Shown: positions 1 through 7,123, counted from the first letter of the stretch. The stretch is 9,335 bases of DNA from an uncultured bacterium (GCA_947581845.1 CANPVY010000370.1:1-9335), one strand, 5' to 3'. The notes: generated from the sequence alone by a model not told the origin. Program-made: numbers and translations.

Positions 1-1
1 C

Positions 2-1876
2 CCCTTCGAGACCGGCAGCGAGTTCACCGGCAGCTTGGGCGCCGACCTCCGCTATGGGCTGACCAACAGCCTCACGCTCAACCTGACGCTGAACCCCGAC
101 TTCGGCCAGGTCGAGGCCGACCCGTCAGTAGTCAACCTGTCAGCGTTCGAGACGTTCTTCCAGGAGAAACGCCCGTTCTTCCTGGAGGGATCGAACATCT
201 TCCGGTTCTCGGTGAGCTCGATCAACGGCGGGTTCGAGCAGCTCTTCTATTCGCGCCGCATCGGCCGCCGGCCGCAGGGTGAGGCGGACTCACGTGGCGG
301 CTACGTCGAGTCTCCCCAGAGCACGACGATCATTGGGGCGGGCAAGCTGTCGGGCAAGACGGCGAGTGGCTGGTCGATCGGCGTGCTCGACGCGGTCACG
401 GCCGAGGAAAGGGCGACAGTCGTCGATCCCGAAGGGGCCCGACACCGCGATGTGGTCGAGCCGCTCACCAACTACGGCGTCATCCGCGTGCAGAAAGACT
501 TCAACGAAGGGCAGAGCGCTCTGGGCGCGATCGTGACGGCCGTGAACCGGCGAACCCCCGTGTCGCTCGACGACCTGCGCAGCGCCGCGTATGCCGGCGG
601 GATCGATGCGCGTCACCGGTTCGGCGGCGGCAATTGGGAGGTGACCGGCCATCTGCTCGGCTCCTATGTGACGGGGTCGACGGAGGCGATCCGTGCCACG
701 CAGGAGAGCTCGGCCCGCTACTTCCAGCGTCCCGACGCCGACCATTTGGAGTTCGATCCCGAGCGCACACGTCTATTGGGCAGCGGCGGAGGCCTCGGTA
801 TCGGGAAGATCGGCGGCGGCAACTGGCGCGGCACCCTGCTCAGCGAATGGGTCTCGCCGGGGTTCGAGGCGAACGATCTCGGCTTCCAGCGGCAGGCGGA
901 TATCTGGCGAAACGTGCTATGGATCGCCTACCGGGAGCTCGACCCGGGAAAGGTCTTCCGGCGCTACAACATCAACTTGAACGCCTGGAACTTCAGCAGC
1001 TTCGGCGGCGAGCGCCTCGCGACGGGCGGCAACATCAATGGCAGCCTGACCCTGCTCAACTACTGGGGTGGCTTCGCTGGCATCAATCGCGAGTTCCGGG
1101 CGCTGAGCACCCGGGTGCTGCGTGGCGGTCCTGGTATGGAGTACCCCGCGTCCTGGAACTGGTGGGGCGGATTCTTCAGCGATAGCCGCAAGCCGATCAG
1201 CCTGGAAGCCGGCACGTTCGGGTGGCAGGATGAGGAGCATTCCCACGCTGGTGGTTACTACGCCTGGCTCGCGTGGCGCCCGGCCAGCAACCTCCGCTTG
1301 AGCTTGGGGCCGGAGTACGATTGGAACCACGACGACTGGCAGTACGTGGCCACGTGCGACGCACTGGGGTCGGAGCACTTCATCCTCGCCGTGCTGGATC
1401 AGAAGACGCTCTGGCTGACGACCCGACTCGACTGGACGTTCACGCCGAACCTGAGCCTCCAGGTCTACGCGCAGCCGTTTGTCTCGGCAGGTGAGTACAG
1501 CGGATTCAAGGAGGTAGTGGCGCCGAAGGCGGCGGCCTACGAGGATCGTTTCGCTCCGTTCGAGTCGGACCGGCTGAGCTACCAGGCGAGCAACGATGCG
1601 GACGAGCCCGGCACCTATTTCGTGGATCTGGACCGTGACGGTGCGAGCGACCTGTCGTTCGATGACCCGGACTTCAGCGTCAAGGAGTTGCGCTCCACGG
1701 TCGTGCTTCGCTGGGAATACATGTCCGGCTCGACACTCTTCTTCGTCTGGTCGATGAACAAGTCGGTGCTGGAGTACACCAGCCACTTCGATCCGCTGCG
1801 TGACTTCAACGCTCTCCGCACTATCGAGGGCGACAACATCTTCAGCGTGAAGGTCAACTACTACCTCAATCCTTAG
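2..1876 (+). CDS. DUF5916 domain outer-membrane protein, C-terminal part (5' end outside window)
   Basis: The reading frame is open from base 2 to a TAG at 1874-1876, giving 624 visible residues. The start lies upstream of the window; the TTG at 35 is an internal codon. Visible residues about 31-62 hold the family hallmark: NPDFGQVEADPS, then NLSAFETFF, QEKRPFFLEG and SN-IF. The rest is rich in alternating aromatic/polar strands, as in a beta-barrel, and ends with the usual closing pattern (RWEYMSGSTLFFVW near the end, final strand VKVNYYLNP). Family knowledge: full DUF5916 proteins are roughly 700-850 residues, with an N-terminal carbohydrate-binding family-9-like domain before the barrel. 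That N-terminal part is missing only because of the window edge. The biochemical role of the family is not established; outer-membrane location is an inference. A DLDRDG loop (bases 1625-1651) resembles a calcium-binding loop. The next gene is 146 bases downstream and has its own ribosome-binding site. Confidence 0.9.
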   Translation, partial: PFETGSEFTGSLGADLRYGLTNSLTLNLTLNPDFGQVEADPSVVNLSAFETFFQEKRPFFLEGSNIFRFSVSSINGGFEQLFYSRRIGRRPQGEADSRGGYVESPQSTTIIGAGKLSGKTASGWSIGVLDAVTAEERATVVDPEGARHRDVVEPLTNYGVIRVQKDFNEGQSALGAIVTAVNRRTPVSLDDLRSAAYAGGIDARHRFGGGNWEVTGHLLGSYVTGSTEAIRATQESSARYFQRPDADHLEFDPERTRLLGSGGGLGIGKIGGGNWRGTLLSEWVSPGFEANDLGFQRQADIWRNVLWIAYRELDPGKVFRRYNINLNAWNFSSFGGERLATGGNINGSLTLLNYWGGFAGINREFRALSTRVLRGGPGMEYPASWNWWGGFFSDSRKPISLEAGTFGWQDEEHSHAGGYYAWLAWRPASNLRLSLGPEYDWNHDDWQYVATCDALGSEHFILAVLDQKTLWLTTRLDWTFTPNLSLQVYAQPFVSAGEYSGFKEVVAPKAAAYEDRFAPFESDRLSYQASNDADEPGTYFVDLDRDGASDLSFDDPDFSVKELRSTVVLRWEYMSGSTLFFVWSMNKSVLEYTSHFDPLRDFNALRTIEGDNIFSVKVNYYLNP

Positions 1877-1963
1877 TGCTGCTGCCCTGCACAGCTGGCG
1901 GGTACAGTCTGCGGCGCCGTGGCCCTGGTCTACAGAGTCGCGGCGTCGGTGTTCCTAGTCAGC

Positions 1964-1992
1964 TTGTGACGTCTGCCAGCCTGTAGTAAGCT
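1964..1992 (+). promoter_or_regulatory. Possible promoter for the SDR gene (weak)
   Basis: TTGTGA at 1964-1969 and TAAGCT at 1987-1992 are separated by 17 bases. They match the sigma-70 consensus at 4/6 and 3/6 positions and lie about 30 bases upstream of the start codon at 2023. In DNA this GC-rich such a match can occur by chance, so it is offered only as the best candidate in the 146-base gap. Confidence 0.2.
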
Positions 1993-2022
1993 CCGCACGC
2001 CGACACCGACAGGGGAGTAGCC

Positions 2023-2760
2023 ATGCGCTTTCGAGACAGGGTCGTGTTCGTGACCGGTGCGTCCAGCGGCATCGGGCGCGCCTGCGCCGTGCGGTTCCAG
2101 GAAGAGGGCGCGTCGGTCTTTGCCGTCGCCCGGCGCGAGGAACGGCTGCGGCGTACGTTCGAGCATCATGCCGTCGCCGACGTGCGCTCGCAGGATCAGG
2201 TGGGCGCCGCCGTGGAGGCCTGCGTAGGGGTGCTGGGCCGGATCGACTACTTGATCAACGCCGCCGGCGTGATCGGGACAGGTGGAATCCTGGGCACACC
2301 GCCGGAGGAGTGGGAGCGGCTCTTCTCGATCAATGTGGATGGTGTCTTTGTCGTCACCCGCAACGTCGCGCCCCACCTGATCGAGAACGGTGGGGCGATC
2401 GTCAACGTCTCCTCGGTCACCAGCCTGCGGCCCTACGGCAACCTGCTGGCCTACTGCGCCTCCAAGGCGGCGGTGGACATGTTCACGCAGTGCGTGGCGC
2501 TGGAGCTGGCACCGTACCGGGTGCGCGTGAACGCGGTGAACCCGGGCGTCGTGGTGACGGAGCTGCACACGGTGAGCGGCGCGGTGCCCGATTACGAGGC
2601 TTTCCTGGAACGCTCGAAGACGACGCACCCCTTAGGCCGGGTCGGCCAGCCCGAGGAGATCGCGGCGTTGTGCGCGTTCCTCTGCTCGGACGAGGCGGGC
2701 TGGATCACCGGCGGCATCCACTCCATTGACGGCGGGCGTGCACTAATGTCAGCAAGGTGA
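2023..2760 (+). CDS. Short-chain dehydrogenase/reductase (classical SDR)
   Basis: Product of 245 residues, the normal length for a classical SDR (Rossmann-fold NAD(P)-dependent oxidoreductase, cytoplasmic; no signal peptide). Visible motifs in order: the cofactor glycine motif TGASSGIG (11-18), the NAAG motif (79-82), the structural or catalytic Asn in SINVDG (N104), and the catalytic triad S131, Y144 and K148 (YCASK). PG follows at 174-175, and the C-terminal substrate-loop end ITGG...IDGG is at 228-238. R37-R38 just after the second strand, and R19 after the glycine motif, hint at NADP(H) preference by family rules. The ATG is preceded by AGGGGAG at 2011-2017 with 5-base spacing, which fixes the start. 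The sequence resembles FabG and glucose-dehydrogenase-type SDRs, but the substrate cannot be deduced: these motifs are shared by hundreds of activities and neighbouring genes give no pathway. It is probably transcribed alone. Confidence 0.93.
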   Translation: MRFRDRVVFVTGASSGIGRACAVRFQEEGASVFAVARREERLRRTFEHHAVADVRSQDQVGAAVEACVGVLGRIDYLINAAGVIGTGGILGTPPEEWERLFSINVDGVFVVTRNVAPHLIENGGAIVNVSSVTSLRPYGNLLAYCASKAAVDMFTQCVALELAPYRVRVNAVNPGVVVTELHTVSGAVPDYEAFLERSKTTHPLGRVGQPEEIAALCAFLCSDEAGWITGGIHSIDGGRALMSAR

Positions 2761-2903
2761 TGGGCGAGTGGGTGAGTCGTTTTCGACAGATAGCCACTGA
2801 ACCGCGCACCCTCTAGCGGGGTAGCGCTGCCGATCGGGAATGTAGATCTTCAGAGCAGAGGATGTCGCCGTTGTTGACCCTCTTGTAGAGCAGGTTGGAC
2901 CCC

Positions 2904-3275
2904 ATGAATACAGTAGCGAAGCTGCTCGCCGTTGGCGCACTGGCAATCGTGAGCGCCGCCTGCGGCGCGGGCCAGGCAGGTGTTGAAGGACAGGAACCTG
3001 GGCTGGCCCGCGAGGTCACGATCGAGGTAGAGAACCAGAACTTCAACGACGCACGCATCTACCTGGTAGAGTTCGGCAGGCGTACGCGGCTGGGAACCGT
3101 GCCGGGTAACAGTACCCGAGTGCTCCGTTTCCACTCGGTGCCGCAGCAGGTGCGATTCCGTATCGATTTCATCGGAGGCAGCGAGTTCACGACGACGGGC
3201 ATCGAGGTCAGCCCTGGGGACGAGCTCGTGCTCACCGTGACCGCCGCTGCCCATCGGTTGCGATTGCGTGGTTGA
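2904..3275 (+). CDS. Small exported beta-rich protein, possible lipoprotein, unknown function
   Basis: Product of 123 residues from the ATG at 2904. An in-frame TTG nine bases upstream would add only three residues before the hydrophobic segment, so the ATG is preferred. The ribosome-binding site is weak. Residues 1-20 form a signal peptide (K6, hydrophobic 7-17), ending in SAAC with C20. A lipobox normally has Leu, Val or Ile at -3, and here it is Ser, so lipidation is uncertain and signal-peptidase-I cleavage is the alternative. The mature part is short and strand-rich: VTIEVENQNFNDARIYLV, then RTRLGTVPG, VRFRIDFIGG and DELVLTV. This reads like one small beta-sandwich domain. I recall similar unnamed small proteins in Gemmatimonadota genomes, but I cannot name a family or function. 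The gap from the SDR gene is 143 bases, with no obvious strong terminator. It converges on the GGT-family gene. Confidence 0.75.
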   Translation: MNTVAKLLAVGALAIVSAACGAGQAGVEGQEPGLAREVTIEVENQNFNDARIYLVEFGRRTRLGTVPGNSTRVLRFHSVPQQVRFRIDFIGGSEFTTTGIEVSPGDELVLTVTAAAHRLRLRG

Positions 3276-3308
3276 TTTCCGGAGCGAGTGCGCAGCGCCA
3301 ACGGTGAC

Positions 3309-3331
3309 GGCCCGCCTCAGCGGCGCGGGCC
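3309..3331. terminator. Possible hairpin between convergent genes (weak)
   Basis: GGCCCGC (3309-3315) pairs with GCGGGCC (3325-3331) around a 9-base loop. It lies in the 41-base gap between two convergent genes and overlaps the last codons of the minus-strand gene. There is no T-tract on either side. It could contribute to termination in both directions, but a 7-bp GC stem is not unusual in such GC-rich DNA. Confidence 0.25.
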
Positions 3332-4975
3332 GCGGGCGCCCCCGTGCCAGCGAGGGTCGGCCACGCCGATGTAGTCACGAGTCGCGACTGCGAACTCGAT
3401 CCCGTGGATTGTTGCGCAGTACGTAGCCGAGTCGCGGGTCTCGGCGGCGAACCCGAAGCTCGCCAGCTCGGTTAGGTCCGCGGCCGACCATGTGGCCGCA
3501 CGTCGGCCTTCCATGTAGATCTTTGTGGGTGTCGGGTGGAACCGGGGCAGCGCCATTGCGTCCGCCAGCGATAGCTCCTCGTCCACGAGTCGGCTCACCA
3601 CCTCCACAATCGCAGAGATGATCCGCCGGCCCCCCGCGCCACCCAGCACGTACGCCGGCTTTCCCTCGTTGAGCACGATGAGCGGTGACTGCGACGAGAA
3701 GGGGCGCGCGCCGGGTAGCAGCGCTCCCAGGTAGCCCATCGTTGCCGCGTAGACGAATCCGAGGCCCGGGGCCGCTACCTTGGAGCCCATCGAAGGTCCG
3801 AGTGACTGCGTGAGCGCCACGAGCCCACCGTCCCGGTCAGTGACCGACAGGTGTGTCGTATGGGCCGGCTCGTGCACCCGCGGCGCGCCCCGCCCGCCTG
3901 GACGGACCGCCACCCGCGCGGTCACGCCCGGGTCTTCCACCTCTATCGCGCGCCTGGCCGCCCAGTCCTTGGACACCAGGATCTGAGCCTGCTCCGCGGC
4001 TGCCCCCAAGTCCTTGGTGCGATCCTCGAAGCTCAGGAGCAGGGCCTGCGCGGTGAGGGCGACCCACGCGGGCGTCCCCGCCCGATCGCTGAGGTCAAAC
4101 CGTTCGAGGATGTGCAGAGCCTCGATCGTGGTCGCCCCCGAAGCCGGCAGGTAGGTGCCCACGAGGTCGTAGCCCCGATAGCTGCCGCGCACCACCTGTG
4201 AACGGCGCGCCTCGTAGCTGGTGAGGTCCTCAGCGTGGACGAAACCGCCGTGGCGCTGCATGTCAGCGGCGATGCTGTCTGCGATCCGACCCCGATAGAA
4301 CGCGTCCGCGCCACCTTCGGCGATCGCCCGGAGAGTACGGGCGAGATCGGGTTGGGCGAGCCGTTCGTTGCCTGCGTAGGTCGTCCCGTCAGGCTTGAGG
4401 AAGTAGCGCGAGGAACCTTCGAACTCGCGCAGCTGGTCCGCCGCGTTGGCGATTCGCCTGGCCGTCTGCGGCGGTAGCGCGAAGCCCGATTCAGCGAGGG
4501 CGATAGCGGGTGCTATGAGCTCGGCCCAGGGCCGCGTCCCGTACTGGGCGTGCGCCATGGCCAGGGCCGCAACCGTGCCGGGCACCCCGATGCTCGGGTA
4601 GCCGTAGAGGTCCTCTTCCGCCGTCGCCTCGGCCGGCGCGCCAGCCGGCACCTGGGTGGTACCGTCGATCCCGGCGAACTCACCGTCCGGAGTGCGCAAG
4701 AGGATCTGGGTACGGCCGCCGAGGCCCGACTTGCTGGGCTCGACCACCGAGAGCGCGAACGCCGTGGCGACAGCGGCATCTACCGCGTTACCCCCCGACT
4801 CCAGCACCTGCACGCCGACGTTCGTGGCGTGGGGGGAAGCGCTGACCACCATGCCGTGGGGCGAACGGGCCAGCTGCCCGGGTCCGTAGGCAGGATGCTC
4901 TGGCGCCTGCGGCCCACAGCTCAGGACCGCGAGGCTGAGCAGGAGCAGCAGGCGTGGTGTCCCGTCCGGCCTCAT
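3317..4975 (-). CDS. Gamma-glutamyltransferase-family Ntn-hydrolase, lipoprotein, atypical substrate site
   Basis: Product of 552 residues, close to the usual GGT length. Residues 1-20 are a signal peptide ending VLSC (C20, probable lipidation). GGT scaffold motifs: SGGNAVDAAVATAFAL (60-75), SGLGG (83-87), AFYRGRIADSIA (225-236), GGFVHAEDLTSYEA (243-256) and SYRGYDL (265-271). The autoprocessing and nucleophile Thr is in HTTH (T373). An SS pair (427-428) and GGAGG (445-449) match the E. coli serines 462-463 and the oxyanion glycines. Family knowledge: these precursors self-cleave before the Thr into two subunits, outside the cytoplasm. Oddities against E. coli GGT: the Arg114 motif (DFRE) is replaced by DGTTQ (104-108), Asn411 is G393, Gln430 is T412, Asp433 is Y415, and the lid loop before SS is about 12-20 residues shorter. 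A true gamma-glutamyl substrate is therefore doubtful. Its ATG overlaps the amidohydrolase stop (ATGA, 4972-4975), with GGGAG 7 bases upstream, so it is probably translationally coupled to that gene. Confidence 0.88.
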   Translation of the reverse strand: MRPDGTPRLLLLLSLAVLSCGPQAPEHPAYGPGQLARSPHGMVVSASPHATNVGVQVLESGGNAVDAAVATAFALSVVEPSKSGLGGRTQILLRTPDGEFAGIDGTTQVPAGAPAEATAEEDLYGYPSIGVPGTVAALAMAHAQYGTRPWAELIAPAIALAESGFALPPQTARRIANAADQLREFEGSSRYFLKPDGTTYAGNERLAQPDLARTLRAIAEGGADAFYRGRIADSIAADMQRHGGFVHAEDLTSYEARRSQVVRGSYRGYDLVGTYLPASGATTIEALHILERFDLSDRAGTPAWVALTAQALLLSFEDRTKDLGAAAEQAQILVSKDWAARRAIEVEDPGVTARVAVRPGGRGAPRVHEPAHTTHLSVTDRDGGLVALTQSLGPSMGSKVAAPGLGFVYAATMGYLGALLPGARPFSSQSPLIVLNEGKPAYVLGGAGGRRIISAIVEVVSRLVDEELSLADAMALPRFHPTPTKIYMEGRRAATWSAADLTELASFGFAAETRDSATYCATIHGIEFAVATRDYIGVADPRWHGGARGPRR

Positions 4976-6420
4976 GGCCGCGCTCCCGTGTCAGGGTGCC
5001 GAACCGGCTGGCCCGGTGCTGCGCCGCTAACGAACTCACCTCGGTCGAGCACCAGTGTGCCGTTGACCAGGACGTAGTGCACGCCCTCGGAGTACTGCGC
5101 CGAATTCACGTAGGTGGCCCGGTCGATGATCGTGTTGGGATCGAACACCGTGATGTCGGCGTACGCGCCGACGCTCAGCCGGCCCCTGTAGCGCATGGAG
5201 GGTACCGCACGCTCGAGTCGCTGCGCGGGCATGATCGTGACCTTACGCAGCGCTTCCATAAGAGTGAGGTGGCCCTCCTCACGCGTCAGCCGACCCAGCA
5301 GGTGGGCGAACGTGCCGGCGCCGCGCGGGTGCCCCTTTCCGCCGACGATGATACCGTCGCTCGCCACCATCACATGTGGATGCCTGAGTGCCATCAGCAT
5401 CTCGTCCTTCGGGATGAAGAAGGTGATGATCGTGGCACCTTTTTCACGCCAGTACTTGAACGTCTCCTCGTTCAGCCGCTCGCCGGTATCCACGAGCATG
5501 ATCGAGTCGTAGCTGACGCCGCCGAACCGCTCTTCCCAGCCCAGGTCATAGAGCGCCGACTCCAGTCGCGTGCTGTTGGCCAGGTAAGGATGGATGTCGG
5601 CCATGATGTCGATACCGTGCCGGCGGGCGCCCTCGATCATCTCCAGCGATGCGTCCATCGAGCCGATCGCCGAGGAGGCGAGGTGGACGACCTGGGCACT
5701 GGCCCCGGTGATCGCCGCCGCGGCGATGACTTCCTGCACGGATTGCACGATGGTCTCGGGGAAGACCGAGCCCTTGTAGCGCGAGTGCACGTGGGCCGGC
5801 ACGCCGTGTTGGGCGGCCGCGTCGAACATGGCGATGATCTCCTCGTAGGAGGCGCCCGGCGTGTAGTTGATCCCGAAGCCGATCCCTACTGCGCCGGCCT
5901 GGATGGCCCCTGCGGCGATCTCGCGCATCCGCGCGAGCTGGGCCTTGCTGGCCGGCGCATAGAGATCCGTCACGCCCGCTGCCTCGCGGACATCGGGATG
6001 CCCCACCGTGGTACCGTAGTTCACGAGTGAGCCCTCGGCCTCGAAGGCCGCGTACCAGCCCGCGATGTCTACGGGCCCGCCGTGCATGCTGACTACCGTC
6101 GTAACGCCGTCCTTGATCTTGTACCGGTGCGGCTCGTGGTCAGGCCGGATCCGGGCCAGGATGTCCACGAAGCCGGGCGCGACCACCAGGCCCGAGGCAT
6201 CGATCACCCGATTCGCCGTCACCGGCTCGTCCGTGATCGCGACGATGCGTTCGCCACGGATGAGCACGTTCTGCACCCGGTCGGTCCCGCTGGCCGGGTC
6301 CACCACCCGACCCCCCACGATGGCGATCTCTCCGGATTCCTGCGCGGCCAAGGGGCCCACCCCGCAGATAGCGATCAGCCCTGCCAGCGGAAGAAGCTGT
6401 CCAAGACGCATCCTCAGCAT
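4972..6420 (-). CDS. Exported amidohydrolase, N-acyl-D-amino-acid deacylase-like
   Basis: Product of 482 residues, the usual length for D-aminoacylase/dihydroorotase-type amidohydrolases. Residues 1-26 are a signal peptide (hydrophobic 9-23, likely cleavage after PLAA before QE), so the enzyme is periplasmic or secreted. Family marks: IVGGRVVDPASG (34-45), GLVVAPGFVD (77-86), DGVTTVV (104-110), HVH (210-212), VVHLASS (244-250), DIHPY (275-279), VASDG (352-356), HPRGAGTFA (364-372), MPAQRL (397-402) and GRLSVGAYADITVFDP (413-428). Family knowledge: members hydrolyse N-acyl-D-amino acids or related amides with bound zinc. Oddity: the usual HxH after GF-D is absent (PGFVDILARI), and the NCG metal-ligand Cys region reads MHGG, with H113 one residue away. 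Retained candidate ligands are H113, H210/H212, H246 and D355. It is the first gene of a two-gene unit with the GGT-family gene, sharing an ATGA overlap. Exact substrate unknown; fold and family are firm. Confidence 0.9.
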   Translation of the reverse strand: MLRMRLGQLLPLAGLIAICGVGPLAAQESGEIAIVGGRVVDPASGTDRVQNVLIRGERIVAITDEPVTANRVIDASGLVVAPGFVDILARIRPDHEPHRYKIKDGVTTVVSMHGGPVDIAGWYAAFEAEGSLVNYGTTVGHPDVREAAGVTDLYAPASKAQLARMREIAAGAIQAGAVGIGFGINYTPGASYEEIIAMFDAAAQHGVPAHVHSRYKGSVFPETIVQSVQEVIAAAAITGASAQVVHLASSAIGSMDASLEMIEGARRHGIDIMADIHPYLANSTRLESALYDLGWEERFGGVSYDSIMLVDTGERLNEETFKYWREKGATIITFFIPKDEMLMALRHPHVMVASDGIIVGGKGHPRGAGTFAHLLGRLTREEGHLTLMEALRKVTIMPAQRLERAVPSMRYRGRLSVGAYADITVFDPNTIIDRATYVNSAQYSEGVHYVLVNGTLVLDRGEFVSGAAPGQPVRHPDTGARP

Positions 6421-6426
6421 CGGTCT

Positions 6427-6432
6427 CCTCCT
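6427..6432 (-). promoter_or_regulatory. Strong ribosome-binding site of the amidohydrolase gene
   Basis: AGGAGG on the minus strand lies 6 bases before the ATG at 6420. This favours that start over the second in-frame ATG three codons later (MLRM), which would have 15-base spacing. It suggests efficient translation of the first gene of the pair. Confidence 0.8.
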
Positions 6433-6556
6433 GTCTTGTGTACCGCTCTGCTGAATAGACCGAACGTGACGTCGCGTGTGGGAGTGAAGCCTCCGGATCG
6501 GCCGTAAACTAGAGCCAGCGCACGGCCCGTAACAGCCCAGGGCGCCGTGAGCCGTG

Positions 6557-6586
6557 TTGAGCCTGACCCGGCCTACCGGTTATCTT
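6557..6586 (+). promoter_or_regulatory. Possible promoter for the small lipoprotein gene
   Basis: TTGAGC (6557-6562) and TATCTT (6581-6586) are 18 bases apart, each matching the sigma-70 consensus at 4 of 6 positions. They lie about 70 bases before the ATG at 6655, in the 234-base gap between divergent genes. I could not find an equally good candidate on the minus strand for the amidohydrolase unit. The rest of the gap shows no repeat or RNA-like structure that I can support. Confidence 0.3.
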
Positions 6587-6654
6587 GAGAATCGGCCAAA
6601 GCCGTTGAGGGCCTTTCGCTGCCCTCGTTTAGCTCGCTTACCTGGAGCGGCGTT

Positions 6655-7095
6655 ATGCGTTCATGGGCCTGCGCGAGTTCCGCTGGGGCGAGGATTCTCG
6701 CGGCGGCATTCGTCCTCGTCCTAAGCTCGTGCTCTGACTCCACGGGGCCGGACCTGCTGCTGAGTTTCACAGCCGACCGGTTTGACGGCCCAGGGGCGCC
6801 GCCTTTGACGACCGCCGAGGGTGGCGAGGGTAGGATCACCGTCCAGGGGAGCCTGAGCACGCCCTGCCTGGCCACGCCGTCCGAGGTCATCGCTGAGGCG
6901 GACCGGAACAGGTCGGAGTTGGAGCTGCGCGTGGGTTGGGTGCCTGCGGGCGACTGCATACCGAGCGTCGACGTCTTCGTCTACGAGGCGGTGCTCGGCA
7001 ACCTCAGCTCCGGCCTCTACCAGCTCAGGGTTCTCCACGTGCTCACCGGACACGCGGCCTACGTGGCGCTGGAAGAGGACGTACAGGTCGGATAA
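6655..7095 (+). CDS. Small lipoprotein of unknown function (C-SDSTGP type)
   Basis: Product of 146 residues. GGAG lies 7 bases before the ATG. The N-terminus has R2 and R13, a hydrophobic run from about 14 to 23, and a good lipobox, LSSC, with C26 as the lipidated residue. The mature protein starts C-SDSTGP, a tether pattern I associate with many otherwise unrelated Gemmatimonadota lipoproteins. The remainder is strand-rich (GRITVQGSLSTPC, SELELRVGWVP, VDVFVYEAVL, GLYQLRVLHVL, YVALEEDVQV), suggesting a small immunoglobulin-like or other beta-sandwich domain. C71 and C101 are placed so that they could form a disulfide. I do not recognise a named family, and function is unknown. It is transcribed alone, divergent from the amidohydrolase unit and convergent with susCD. 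A strong hairpin follows 28 bases after the stop. Confidence 0.8.
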   Translation: MRSWACASSAGARILAAAFVLVLSSCSDSTGPDLLLSFTADRFDGPGAPPLTTAEGGEGRITVQGSLSTPCLATPSEVIAEADRNRSELELRVGWVPAGDCIPSVDVFVYEAVLGNLSSGLYQLRVLHVLTGHAAYVALEEDVQVG

Positions 7096-7123
7096 GCGGT
7101 CCGCTTTCGGTTCGCAGATAAGA

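Noticed and set aside
35..37. TTG as the start of the DUF5916 protein
   Set aside because: The frame is open back to the first bases and the upstream residues (PFETGSEFTGS) continue the barrel-like sequence; a start here would remove the whole N-terminal half of the family.
917..1786. 289-codon minus-strand open frame opposite the DUF5916 gene
   Set aside because: Same shadow pattern; the plus-strand frame carries the conserved family motifs.
1877..2022. Possible terminator after the DUF5916 gene
   Set aside because: Only scattered 6-base complementary stretches were found, with no continuous stem or T-tract.
2821..2835. Short near-palindrome around GGTAGCGCTGCC as an operator or terminator
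   Set aside because: Only about 10-12 bases, no repeat elsewhere in the window and no supporting context; expected by chance at this GC content.
2813..2919. A coding-looking minus-strand peptide (about 30 residues) in the gap before the small exported protein gene, possibly a gene remnant
   Set aside because: Too short, no recognised family, ends at a stop with nothing coding-like beyond it, and it overlaps the start of a better-supported plus-strand gene.
4954..6030. Long open frame (358 codons) on the plus strand opposite the amidohydrolase gene
   Set aside because: Antisense to a clear family member, with low-complexity composition dominated by R, H, D, G and V and no ribosome-binding site or motif.
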